DNA from: Pseudomonas sp. J452
GTDB lineage: Bacteria > Pseudomonadota > Gammaproteobacteria > Pseudomonadales > Pseudomonadaceae
Direction: 5' to 3'
NCBI RefSeq assembly: GCF_024666525.1
Contig: NZ_CP088294.1
Span: forward strand, 1 to 64,000
Length of the DNA stretch: 64,000 bases
Shown here: in pieces, positions 1 to 10,135 of the stretch
How positions within the stretch are numbered: the first letter of the stretch is position 1
Layout of the letters: each line of letters opens with the position of its first letter
The notes under the pieces: model-generated
What the model was told of the DNA's origin: nothing
The model's database searches: none
What the model saw: the letters and a program-made list of their open reading frames with translations, nothing else
Program-made: the position numbers and the translations under genes

Positions 1-385
1 TGATGCTGACCGCGAGCTTCACCCGAAGATCATGACCTGGGCAGCCGTGTTCGCCATCGCCCTGGCCTTCATCGGCAAGTTCGGCGCGGCGCTGCAGAAC
101 GCATTCCGGTACCGGTGATGGGCGGATTCTCGCCTGCTGTTCGGCTCGATCGCCGTGGTCGGCCTGAACACCCTGATCCGTCACCAGGTCGACCTGTCCG
201 AGGCGCGCAACCTGATCATCGTCTCGGTGACCCTGGTGTTCGGCATCGGCGGCATGGTCATCGGCAACGGCGACTTCGCCCTGTCCGGCATTTCCCTGTG
301 CGCCATCAGCGCCTTGCTGCTGAACCTGGTACTGCCGGGCGGCAGCGCCTGGCACAAGCACCCGCCGCTGGACCCGGAAATCTGA
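1..385 (+). CDS. uraA: Uracil permease (UraA-type NCS2), 3' end only, frame disrupted
   Basis: C-terminal part of a nucleobase:cation symporter-2 protein, which imports uracil across the inner membrane. The gene begins before the window. The translation aligns with UraA: a segment starting at MTWAAVFAIALAFIGKFGAA, then the P-V-M-G-G motif, then VGLNTLIRHQVDLSEARNL and a hydrophobic tail ending LDPEI. As written, the frame reads into TGA at 116-118. Restoring the family sequence needs about two extra bases removed near 97-102 and one base added near 125 and near 131; the frame is then the same before and after. Such a compensating cluster inside a conserved motif looks more like consensus error than decay. 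A strong terminator follows. Confidence 0.75.
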
Positions 386-404
386 GCCGCCCGCTGAAAC
401 AATC

Positions 405-429
405 AGCCCCGCATCTGCGGGGCTTTTTT
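405..429 (+). terminator. Rho-independent terminator after uraA
   Basis: An 8-bp GC-rich stem (AGCCCCGC / GCGGGGCT) with an ATCT loop is followed by a run of T. It lies 20 bases after the permease stop and separates it from the convergent ppk2 gene. Confidence 0.85.
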
Positions 430-470
430 CATGCGGTTCGCCGAAGGCGGACAACGTGCAAAGCCGGCAA

Positions 471-491
471 CGCGGGTTGCACGCGCCCTAC
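471..491. repeat. Half copy of a REP-type repeat
   Basis: The sequence CGCGGGTTGCACGCGCCCTAC resembles one arm of the complete palindrome at 27173-27224 (GCGGGTTGCACCCGCCCTAC). No matching second arm is seen nearby, so this is a solitary half-site between convergent genes. Confidence 0.5.
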
Positions 492-518
492 GTTTCACTG
501 CGGCAACCGGGCCCTGTC

Positions 519-1346
519 TCAGAACGGCTCGGCGATGTACTTGAAGGGGTAATTGGCCGCCTTGTAAGAGCCGATCTTGCGCTTGGGCAGCTTGACCTTG
601 GGCTGCGGGATTTCCTCGTAGGGAATCTGCTGCAGCAGGTGGCTGATCAGGTTCAGGCGCACGCGCTTCTTGTCCTCGGAACGGGCGACGAACCAGGGTG
701 CCCAAGGCGTATCGGTGGTCTCGAACATCTTGTCGCGGGCCTCGGTATAGGCGTCCCAGCGATTGTAGGACTTGATGTCCATCGCGGTCAGCTTCCAGGT
801 CTTGCGCCCGTCCTCGATGCGCGCGCGCAAGCGCCGTTCCTGCTCCTCGGGGCTGACCTCCAGCCAGTACTTGAGCAGGATGATCCCCGAGTCGACCATG
901 TTGCGTTCGAACATCGGTGCACCTTCGAGAAACTTTTCCTAGCTGCACCTCGGTGCGAAGCCCATCACCCGCTCGACGCCGGCGCGGTTGTACCAGCTGC
1001 GGTCGAAGATCACCACTTCACCGGCCGCCGGCATGTGCTGGACGTAACGCTGCGCATACATCTGGCTCTTTTCCCGCTCGGTCGGCGCCGGCAGTGCCAC
1101 CACGCGGAAGATGCGCGGACTGACCCGCTCGGTCAGCGCCTTGATGGTGCCGCCCTTGCCCGCGCCATCGCGGCCCTCGAACACCACCGCGACCTTGGCG
1201 CCGGTGGCCACCACCCATTGCTGCAACTTCACCAGTTCGACATGCAAGTCATGCAACTGCTGCTCGTACTCCTTGCGCGACAGCTTTGCGCCTGCAGTAT
1301 CGGCAGCGGCTTCGGCTTTTCCTTGCTTGCTCTTGTGCTTGCTCAT
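519..1346 (-). CDS. ppk2: Polyphosphate kinase 2 (PPK2), frame disrupted
   Basis: PPK2-family kinase that transfers phosphate between polyphosphate and nucleotides in the cytoplasm. About 275 residues, normal for the family. Visible motifs: Walker [12 protein letters not shown], the [16 protein letters not shown] segment, and the lid-region residues around [14 protein letters not shown]. An in-frame TAG occurs at 939-941. Comparison with the family (expected G-F-C-T-E-x-x-Y/L-x-K-F-L-E-G-A-P) shows that adding one T after the TTC codon and removing one G just before GAAAAG restores a full match without changing the downstream frame. Two compensating single-base errors are therefore likelier than a real nonsense mutation. 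Start taken as the ATG at 1346, preceded by GGA; an ATG at 1361 in the same frame is possible. Confidence 0.8.
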
Positions 1347-1508
1347 GTCTGATTCCGTCATTATTGATAACCCAGCACCAGCCTAGATCGTCTGGCACCA
1401 GCCTTCCATGTGCTGGATCAATAACATAGCAGTGTGCCCCCGCGCTGCTGGCGCCACATGGCAGCGCGCGCTATGGTCAGCCCCACTGCTGCCAGCGGAC
1501 GACAGCCC

Positions 1509-3437
<1,929 letters not shown>

Positions 3438-3450
3438 GCTCTGCTTTGCC

Positions 3451-3522
3451 CTGTAGGAGCCAGCTTGCTGGCGATCGAGTTGCCCTATTCGCGCTGATCG
3501 CCAGCAAGCTGGCTCCTACAGG
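3451..3522. repeat. REP palindrome pair, GTAGGAGC type
   Basis: Two inverted arms (CTGTAGGAGCCAGCTTGCTG and its reverse complement CAGCAAGCTGGCTCCTACAG) enclose about 25 bases. This is a typical Pseudomonas REP doublet between convergent genes. The last bases overlap the 3' end of the GGDEF-EAL gene, whose stop codon lies in the repeat arm at 3516-3518. Similar doublets occur at 21491, 44308 and 48077. Confidence 0.85.
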
Positions 3523-5924
3523 AATTTCCGGTGCGGCTCTGCGCTCCCGCGCTCAGGCGTTGCGGGCCAGTCACTAGCAGCGCGGCAGCCCCAATGGGTC
3601 TGCACCAGCCACTCGGCAAAGGCCGCCGGCGCCAGCGGTTTGCTCAGCAGGTAGCCCTGGGCGATATCGCAGCCGAGCTGGTCGAGGCGCTGCAGCACGG
3701 CGTCGGTTTCCACCCCTTCGGCCACCACCTTGAGGCCCATGTTGTGGCCCAGCTCGACGGTGGAACGGACGATGATGTCGTCGTCCGGGTTGCTCAACAG
3801 GTCCTGGACGAAGGATTTGTCGATCTTCAGCTCGTGCACCGGCAGGCGCTTGAGCTGGGCCATGCTCGAGTAGCCGGTGCCGTAGTCGTCGATCGACAGG
3901 CGCACGCCCAGTTCGCACAGCTGCTGCAACTGGCCCAGCGCCTGCTCGGGGTCGGCCATCACCGCGCTTTCGGTGATTTCCACCACCAGACTGCCCGGCG
4001 GCACGCCCTGCGCAGCCAACTCGCTGGCGATAAAGCCGGCGAAACCAGGGTCGGCCAGGTCGAGGGCGGAGACGTTGACCGCGGTTTTCAGCGCCAGGCC
4101 CTGCTCCTGCCAGGCACGGCTCTGCGCCAGAGCCGTGCGCACCACCCAGCGGGTCAGCGCGCAGACGTTGCCGGTCTGCTCGGCCAGGGGAATGAACTCG
4201 TCCGGCGGAACAAAGCCATGCACCGGATGAATCCAGCGCACCAGGCACTCCACGCCCATCAGGCAGCGCTGGCGGATATTCAGCTTGGGCTGGAAATACA
4301 GGCTCAGCTGGCCCTGCTCCACGGCGCCTTTCAGCTCGCTCATCAGAGCCAGGCGCACCAGGCTGTGGCGGTCCAGCTCCGGGCGGTAGAGGGCGTAAGG
4401 CGAGCGCTGCGCCTTGCCCAGGTACATGGCCACCTCGGCGTGCTGCAGCAGGCTGCCGGCGCTCTCGCCGTGGTCCGGGTGCAGGGCGATGCCGAGGGTG
4501 GCATTCAGGGTCATGCTGATGCCGCGCACAGCAAACGGCTGCTGCAGGGCGCTGCGGTAGTGCTCGGCGGCGGGGATCACGCTGCCGGGGTGGCAGTGCG
4601 GGATCAGCAGGGCGAATTCGTCACCGCCCAGGCGCGCCAGTTGCTCGCCAGCGCGCAGCAGCTCCTGCAGGCGCCGGGCGAGCAGGCACAGTAACTGGTC
4701 GCCGGCCTCGTGGCCGAGGGTGTCGTTGAGATCCTTGAAGTTGTCCAGGTCCATCAGCAGCACGGCCACGCCCTCGCCTGCCGGGCAGTCGGCCAGGGCC
4801 AGCTGCAGCTCGGCGACGAAACGGTTGCGGTTGGCCAGCTGGGTCAGCGGATCGCGGTAGGCGAGGAAGCTGATGGTCTGCTCGCGCTCGGCGATGCCCT
4901 GCTGCATGGCGACGAACTCACGGGCCAGCAGGCCGACCTCGCCGCTGGCACGGGTAGCCACGCTGGCCTGGTAATCGCCACCGGCGATGCGCCGCACGTT
5001 CTCCACCATCTGCGCCAGCGGCCGGCTGACGGTATTGGCGATCCACAGCGCGCCGAGGCCAGCGAACAGCAGGGCAATGGCAAAGATGGCCGCCAGTTGC
5101 CACTGCAGCGGCTGGTAGTGGGCCAGTTCGGCAGACAGCGAACGCATCAGCAGCACCTGCAACGGCCCACCGGTTTCGGTCAGGGGCGCGCGCAGAGCCA
5201 CCTGTTCGCGCTGCTGCAACTGGAAGTGGAACACCCCCGCTGTATCCGGCACCTGCAGGCTCGCCAATTCGGCGCGCGACAGCCCGTCGAGGTTGCTGGC
5301 CAGCACCCGGTAGGCGCCGGGCGCGCCGTCCAGCAGGGCCACGTCGGCCCCGCTGAGTTCGGCCAGGTGCGCGGCCGCCGCGTCGTCCAGCTCGAAGGCC
5401 ATCAGCAGCCAGCCCATCAAGTTGGGCCGCGGGGCGAAAATAGGTGTCAAGTTGACGTGCAGCACGCGGCCATCCAGCACCACCAGGCGCTCGGCACTGT
5501 CGGGCTCGTCCAGGGCCAGCAGGTCGTTCCAGGGCAGACGCGCACCGGGCACCAGTTCGGCGCTGGTGCCGGCCAACACCTGGCCCTCGGGTGCCAGCAC
5601 CAGGGCGAAGCTGGCCTGGCTGCGCGAGGCGAATGATTCCAGCGCGGCGGACAGCGACTGCGCCTCCTGCTGCGGGCTGGCGACCAGATCGGCGATCTCG
5701 CCGAGCAAGGTGAAGTCCTTGGCAATCAGCTCGGCCAGCGCGCTCTGCGCCTGGCGCCGGCTCTGCAGTTCATTGGCCAGCACGCCATGCGCCGAGCCCA
5801 GCTGCGCCTGCACCTGCTGCAGGCTGTGGCTGTAGGTGGAGCGATAGACCAGCGCCAGCAGTAGCACCATCACCGCCAGCAGCAGGAGCAGGAAGAAGCC
5901 GAGGATCTTGCCGCGCAGGCTCAT
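3516..5924 (-). CDS. Membrane GGDEF-EAL cyclic-di-GMP enzyme with HAMP domain
   Basis: 802-residue inner-membrane signalling protein. Layout: N-terminal TM helix (about 8-27), periplasmic sensor of about 240 residues, second TM (about 275-295), HAMP linker, GGDEF domain with the intact motif LARLGGDEFAL (about residue 430), and EAL domain. The EAL signature reads E-C-L-V-R-W; the catalytic Glu is kept, and DDYGTGYSS and AEGVET are present. Both synthesis and hydrolysis of cyclic-di-GMP are thus possible from sequence; the direction in vivo is unknown. Its ATG overlaps the TGA of the upstream cupredoxin-like gene (ATGA, 5921-5924), so the two are probably translated together. The last few residues are encoded by the REP arm. 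Confidence 0.85.
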   Translation of the reverse strand: MSLRGKILGFFLLLLLAVMVLLLALVYRSTYSHSLQQVQAQLGSAHGVLANELQSRRQAQSALAELIAKDFTLLGEIADLVASPQQEAQSLSAALESFASRSQASFALVLAPEGQVLAGTSAELVPGARLPWNDLLALDEPDSAERLVVLDGRVLHVNLTPIFAPRPNLMGWLLMAFELDDAAAAHLAELSGADVALLDGAPGAYRVLASNLDGLSRAELASLQVPDTAGVFHFQLQQREQVALRAPLTETGGPLQVLLMRSLSAELAHYQPLQWQLAAIFAIALLFAGLGALWIANTVSRPLAQMVENVRRIAGGDYQASVATRASGEVGLLAREFVAMQQGIAEREQTISFLAYRDPLTQLANRNRFVAELQLALADCPAGEGVAVLLMDLDNFKDLNDTLGHEAGDQLLCLLARRLQELLRAGEQLARLGGDEFALLIPHCHPGSVIPAAEHYRSALQQPFAVRGISMTLNATLGIALHPDHGESAGSLLQHAEVAMYLGKAQRSPYALYRPELDRHSLVRLALMSELKGAVEQGQLSLYFQPKLNIRQRCLMGVECLVRWIHPVHGFVPPDEFIPLAEQTGNVCALTRWVVRTALAQSRAWQEQGLALKTAVNVSALDLADPGFAGFIASELAAQGVPPGSLVVEITESAVMADPEQALGQLQQLCELGVRLSIDDYGTGYSSMAQLKRLPVHELKIDKSFVQDLLSNPDDDIIVRSTVELGHNMGLKVVAEGVETDAVLQRLDQLGCDIAQGYLLSKPLAPAAFAEWLVQTHWGCRAASDWPATPERGSAEPHRKFL

Positions 5925-6567
5925 GGCGCGTAACCACCCTTGCCCTGCGGTCGCTTGCTCGGTTCCTTGGGCCGTGGGTCCGGTTTGAGTTCACCGCTCA
6001 GGCGCCAGAGCAACGGGCCGTCAGCCGCCAGTGTGCGCACCTGCTGCTCGGCCGGGTCGGCGATGCGCGGATGCCAGACATGCACGCGCTGCCCGGCGGC
6101 CGGCTGGTAATCGATGCGCGCCTGGCCCTGGGCATCGGTCTGGGCGAACCAGGGCTGTCCAGCACCAGGATGAAACCGAGCATCCAGTCGTGGATATTGC
6201 AACCGAGGGTGACCAGGCCGGGCTTGTCGAATAGCACGTCCTGGGGCAGGTCCTGCTGCTTCTGCAGGCGCAACTCGAAGCGCTTGGCCGGGGAGAAGGA
6301 ATAGACGTGGTGGTTGATCGGGTCGGCGTTGGGGAAGCTCACCGTGGTGCCCGCCTGCACGGCCAGGATATAGGGCACGAACTGGCGTTTTTCCTGGTTG
6401 ACCTTGAGGCCGGCTGCCGGCGCCTGCCCCGCCCCCGGCTCGATCCACAACACGGCGTCGGCCAGCGGCCCGCCGTGCTTGTCCGTCACCTGGATATCGA
6501 GGCTCGCCGCCGCCAGCCAGCCACTCCACAACAGTCCAGCCAGCAGCCCAACACCCAGCTTGCCCAT
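5921..6567 (-). CDS. Secreted cupredoxin-like protein (methylamine-utilisation type), frame disrupted
   Basis: About 215 residues after frame correction. The signal peptide is MGKLGVGLLAGLLWSGWLAA, then a cupredoxin-like beta domain with the type-1 copper pattern: His in INHHVYSFS (about residue 90) and Cys, His, Met in LGCNIHDWM (about residue 125). It is probably periplasmic. The reading frame shifts at about 6152-6154, where one C seems to be missing from a C run (expected D-S-P-W-F-A-Q-T-D-A); after the shift the sequence continues sensibly to the stop that overlaps the GGDEF-EAL start. Start is the ATG at 6567 with GGAGG just upstream. A TATACT hexamer on the minus strand at 6594-6599 could be its -10. 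Copper binding is inferred from motif spacing only. Confidence 0.7.
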
Positions 6568-6694
6568 GCCCACCTCCAACGGTCGATGGGCTGAGTATAG
6601 GAAGGCAGCGCCAGGCTGTAGCCATTCGCCAGCAACGGGCGATGCTGTTTAACGCCGGCGGGCCGAGCGGTAGTCCAGCGCCGGTAGGTTGTGC

Positions 6695-9038
6695 CTACTC
6701 GCTGACACTGAACTGCAGCTGGGCGGTCTGCCCGCCCTGGTCCAGCACGCTCAGCTGATACTGCCCCGTCTCGCGCAGCACCTGGGCGAATGCCTCGCCT
6801 GGCTGGCTTTCGGCCAGCGGCGCGCCATTGAGGAACCACCAGCGCGTGCCACTGCCGCCCAGGGCCGATAGCTGCAGGCGCAGTGGGTCGGCACTGCTGG
6901 CCGGGCGACGCAGGCGGTCGTGGTCGCGAATGCCGACGATCGACAGCGGCGCCGCCGGCGGTGCCATGGCCGGCGGACAGCTGGTGTCAGCCGCCGGCAA
7001 ACGTGCCGCGCGGCGTTCACGACGCGGCAACCAGGGCTCCAGTGGTGCCGGCCAGAGCGCCACCTGACGCGCCTCGCCAGCTGTACAGGTGGCGGCCACC
7101 TGGCGCCCCTGCGGATTGACCCAGATGTTCTGCAACAGCCCCAGGCCCAGCGGCTGATCGGCCGCCTGCAGGGTCGGCGGCGTAGTGCCGTCGAGGGTCC
7201 AGGCAAAGCGCTGGCGCCGGCAATTGTCATCCTCACGGGCCAGCGGTTGCCCCAGCGGCCAACAAATCGCGGCCACGCCGATACTCTCCGGCACTTCTTG
7301 CACAGGAGGCGCCAGGCCACGCTGGCTGTCGCGGTTGACCAGCAGATCATGCACCTGCAGCAACAGCGGCGCGGCCGAGGCCAGGCCGAACTGACCGGGC
7401 ACCGGGGTGCCGTCCGGACGGCCAATCCAGATACCGATCAGGTGCCGTGGACCGACGCCCACCGCCCAGGCATCGCGAAAGCCGTAGCTGGTGCCGGTCT
7501 TCCAGGCCAGCACGGGGCGCTGCAGCAACTCGGCACGCGGGTCGCGATCGGGTCGTGCCTGGCCGGCCAGAATACGCCGGATGATCCACGCCGCGCCGGG
7601 CGAGAGCAGGCGGCGCTCGTGCAGGGCGTCCTGCGGCTGCAGGCGCGGGCGCGCGGCGAGGCCGTCGCGGGCAAAAGCGCTGTAGCCGCCGACCAACTCC
7701 TCCAGACGGCTGCCGGCGCCACCGAGAATCAGCGCCAGGTTGGGCTCGGCAGCGGCCGGCAAGGTCAGCGGCACCCCGGCATTGCGCAGCTCACCGGCAA
7801 AGCGCTTCGGCCCGTAGGCCTCCAGCAGTTGCACCGCGGGCAGGTTGAGCGAGGTGGCCAGGGCCTCGCTGGCCGACACCGGGCCGATAAACCCGGCCGC
7901 GAAGTTACCGGGGCGATAGTCGCCATAGCGCCGCGGCACATCCTGCAGCAGCGACTCGGAATGGATCAGCCCGGCGTCGAGGGCCAGGCCATAGAGAAAG
8001 GGTTTCAGCGTGGAACCCGGCGAGCGCAGGGCGCGCACCATGTCGACATGGCCGAAGCGGCGCTTGTCGGCGATATCCACCGAACCGAGGTAGGCGCGCA
8101 CCGCCATGCTCTCGTGCTCGACCACCAGGATCGCCGCCGAGGTGTGCTCCGGCAGGCGCGCGCGCCAACCCAGCAGCAAGTCCTCCAGGCGCCGCTGCAG
8201 GCTGGCATCGAGGGTGGTGCGGATCAGCGGCGGGCTGCCCGGCACATTCAGCCGCCGCGCCAGCAGCGGCGCCAGGTTGGGCTCTTGGCGCGGCGCCAGC
8301 AGCACCGGCTCCTGCAACGCTTCGTCGACCAGGCCCTGCGGCCACACCTGGAACTGCGCCAGGCGCCGCAGCACCTTGTCTCGCCGCCTGGGCGCGCTCG
8401 GGGTGACGATCCGGACGCAGCCGGCTGGGCGCCTGCGGCAACACCGCGAGCAACGCCGCCTCGGCGCGGGTCAGCTGTGCCGGTGACTTGCCCAGGTAGG
8501 CCCAGCTGGCCGCCGCCACGCCCTGCAAGGTGCCGCCGAAGGGTGCGCGGTTAAGGTAGAGGGCGAGGATCTCGTCCTTGGACAGGTGCCACTCCAGTTG
8601 CAGGGTGCGCCCGAGCTGACGCAACTTGCCGGCAAAGGTGCGCGAATGCGGATCGAGCAGGCGCGCCACCTGCATCGACAGGGTGCTGCCACCGGACAGC
8701 ACGCGCCCCCCCGTGAGGTTCTGCCAGGCCGCACGACCGAGAGCCAGCGGGTTGACCCCGGGATGCCGGTAGAACCAGCGATCCTCGTAGGTCAGCAGCG
8801 CCTGCAGGTAATAGGGCGAGACCTGCTCCGGCGTCACCGGGTAACGCCACACCCCCTCGGCATCGGCGAAGCGCCACAGTGGCGTGCCGTCCTCGGCCAG
8901 CACCACACGGGCCAGGTCGTCCTGCGGCAAGGGTAGCGGGAACAGCCGATCGACCACCAGCAGCAGCAGCGCCACCAGCAGCACGGGCAGCGCCAACCAG
9001 GGGCGACGCAAGCGAATGAGTAAGCGGCTCAGCTCCAT
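6695..9038 (-). CDS. pbpC: Penicillin-binding protein 1C, frame disrupted
   Basis: Bifunctional peptidoglycan glycosyltransferase/transpeptidase, about 780 residues. N-terminal TM anchor (LALPVLLVALLLLVVDRLF), glycosyltransferase motifs EDRWFYRHPGVNPLALGRA and GGSTLSMQVARLL, transpeptidase motifs S-T-L-K in RSPGSTLKPF, S-L-N in ATSLNLPA and K-T-G in WKTGTSYGFRDAW, and a C-terminal BiPBP_C beta domain (SIVGIRDHDRL onward). The frame breaks at about 8379-8384, between the two catalytic domains; one extra base, or two missing, explains it. Start ATG 9038 aligns with family proteins. It is transcribed downstream of the alpha-2-macroglobulin gene, a pairing known from E. coli yfhM-pbpC, although here a DUF559 gene and a divergent small gene lie between. 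Confidence 0.85.
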
Positions 9039-9136
9039 GGGCCTGCTACCCTTCGCCACAGCAGGTGCCTGTGGCATGCTGCCTCGCATTGCGCGCAACA
9101 GCCGAGGAGCGGCCCCGAGCGGCCGGACATATTTTC

Positions 9137-9424
9137 GTGAGTGATTTCTTTCAATGGCTGGGTCACGCACTCGGCACTCTGATCCGTTTCATCGTCGAAG
9201 CCCTCAGCGGCTTCTTCGGCCTGTTCGCCGACGCCGGCCGCAGCTTCCTGCAGGGCCTGGCCAACGCCCTGGGCACCGACATCGGCCTGCTCAGCCTGGT
9301 GGCCATGGTCTGCGGCCTGTTGCTGCTCTACGCCGCGGTCCGTGCCGGCATGCGCAAGGCTTTCGTGCGCATGGTGATCTATGGGTTGCTGGGGTTGTGG
9401 TTGTTGAGTTTGATTGTGAGTTGA
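9137..9424 (+). CDS. Small membrane protein of unknown function
   Basis: 95 residues from a GTG start (VSDFFQWLGHALGTLIRF). The sequence is an amphipathic N-terminal half followed by two hydrophobic stretches (about 53-75 and 80-95), with Arg/Lys between them, so an inner-membrane location is likely. I recognise no family. It is divergent from pbpC, about 100 bases away, and could share a regulatory region with it. No strong ribosome site is seen before the GTG; an in-frame GTG at 9065 would add 24 non-hydrophobic residues and lie within pbpC upstream sequence. Coding potential is supported by GC-rich third positions and by the continuous hydrophobic pattern. Confidence 0.6.
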   Translation: MSDFFQWLGHALGTLIRFIVEALSGFFGLFADAGRSFLQGLANALGTDIGLLSLVAMVCGLLLLYAAVRAGMRKAFVRMVIYGLLGLWLLSLIVS

Positions 9425-9497
9425 GACAACTGCCCTCTCCCCCCGGCCCCTCGGCTTTGGCTTCCTGCGTCGCTCTAACTCCTGCATCCCTGCAGTC

Positions 9498-9524
9498 GTC
9501 TCCCATAAATGGGCGAGGGGTGAC
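9498..9524. repeat. Outer inverted repeat, left, of the DUF559 unit
   Basis: The stretch ending CCCATAAATGGGCGAGGGG is nearly the reverse complement of 10093-10119 (CCCCTCGCCCACTTATGGG). The matching CCCTCTC...GGCCCCTC outer part at 9433-9453 is separated by about 45 unrelated bases. Together with 10093-10135 it forms the outer pair of inverted repeats around the DUF559 gene. Confidence 0.65.
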
Positions 9525-9594
9525 TAACGCCAGACGCCGTAGTTTATCCCGATGCCTGCTCTTCACCTGCAAAGCCTTCGGCAGCACCTATCAG

Positions 9595-9990
9595 TCACCC
9601 TGGGCACGGCCTACCCCCCTCTCCCGCTCTTTGTTTATCAAGAGGGGGAGAGGGAGAGAGGGTCGATGGCCAGACGAATCCCCGCTCCAGCACCGCCGCC
9701 ATCTCCCCCAGCACCTGATGACTCCAGAAGCGCAGCACACGATAACCACGCTCCTGTAGATAGCCATCGCGCACCTCATCCAGCTGCCGCTGCTCGACAT
9801 GCTGGCCGCCATCCAGTTCGATGATCAGGAAACACTCCAGACAGACAAAGTCGACGATATAGCGGGCAATCGGTTTCTGTCGCTTGAACTTCAACCCCAT
9901 GAAGCGGTGACCACGCAAGTGATACCAAAGCCGGGCTTCGGCATCCGTCATGTGGGTACGCAGGTGCTTGGCGTTTTCACGCAGTCCCAT
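9595..9990 (-). CDS. DUF559 endonuclease-like protein (PD-(D/E)XK / Vsr-like fold)
   Basis: 131 residues, cytoplasmic. The DUF559 signature is clear: N-terminal ENAKHLRTHMTDAEARLWYH, then LRGHRFMGLKFKRQKPIARY, then the catalytic-core pattern VDF - ten residues - ELDGGQH, and the C-terminal YLQERGYRVLRFWSHQVL. The family is related to very-short-patch-repair nucleases, but no substrate is established. Start is the ATG at 9990 with an excellent AGGAGG six bases upstream; in-frame codons further up run through repeat sequence. The last residues, from about PSTLSPSPPLDKQ, are encoded by the left inner palindrome, so the repeat overlaps the gene's 3' end. It lies alone between pbpC and the alpha-2-macroglobulin gene and is framed by nested inverted repeats, suggesting insertion as a unit. 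Confidence 0.85.
   Translation of the reverse strand: MGLRENAKHLRTHMTDAEARLWYHLRGHRFMGLKFKRQKPIARYIVDFVCLECFLIIELDGGQHVEQRQLDEVRDGYLQERGYRVLRFWSHQVLGEMAAVLERGFVWPSTLSPSPPLDKQRAGEGGRPCPG
9611..9662. repeat. Inner inverted repeat, left, of the DUF559 unit (CCCTCTCCC palindrome)
   Basis: An imperfect palindrome (CCCCTCTCCCGCTCTTTG / CAAGAGGGGGAGAGGG) whose whole sequence is the inverted copy of 10013-10068, including the CTACCCCC end and the TTTGTTTAT centre. It overlaps the last codons of the DUF559 gene. Confidence 0.8.
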
Positions 9991-10012
9991 GTGAGCCTCC
10001 TTGCTCCCTTTG

Positions 10013-10068
10013 CCCTCTCCCCCAGCCCTCTCCCCCTCTTCATAAACAAAGAGTGGGAGAGGGGGTAG
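10013..10068. repeat. Inner inverted repeat, right, of the DUF559 unit
   Basis: Palindrome with the architecture CCCTCTCCC - CCAG - CCCTCTCCC - loop - GGGAGAGGG, ending GGGTAG. It starts about 22 bases upstream of the DUF559 start codon and is the inverted copy of 9611-9662. A solo element with the same architecture lies at 53149-53184. Confidence 0.8.
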
Positions 10069-10092
10069 TCCGCGCATGGCCGACCTGCTGAA

Positions 10093-10135
10093 GTCACCCC
10101 TCGCCCACTTATGGGAGAGGGGCCGAGAGGGTTAG
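10093..10135. repeat. Outer inverted repeat, right, of the DUF559 unit
   Basis: Starts GTCACCCCTCGCCCACTTAT and continues GGGAGAGGGGCCGAGAGGG. It is inverted relative to 9433-9524. The stop codon TAA (10132-10134, minus strand) of the alpha-2-macroglobulin gene lies in its last bases. Confidence 0.65.

Noticed and set aside
115..552. A 145-codon plus-strand frame across the uraA end and ppk2 end
   Set aside because: It crosses a strong terminator and a REP half-site, is Arg/Pro-rich, and overlaps two recognised genes in other frames.
3451..3522. REP doublets considered as CRISPR repeats or rho-independent terminators
   Set aside because: Copies are scattered, not in arrays with regular spacers, and lack T runs; they match known Pseudomonas REP sequences.
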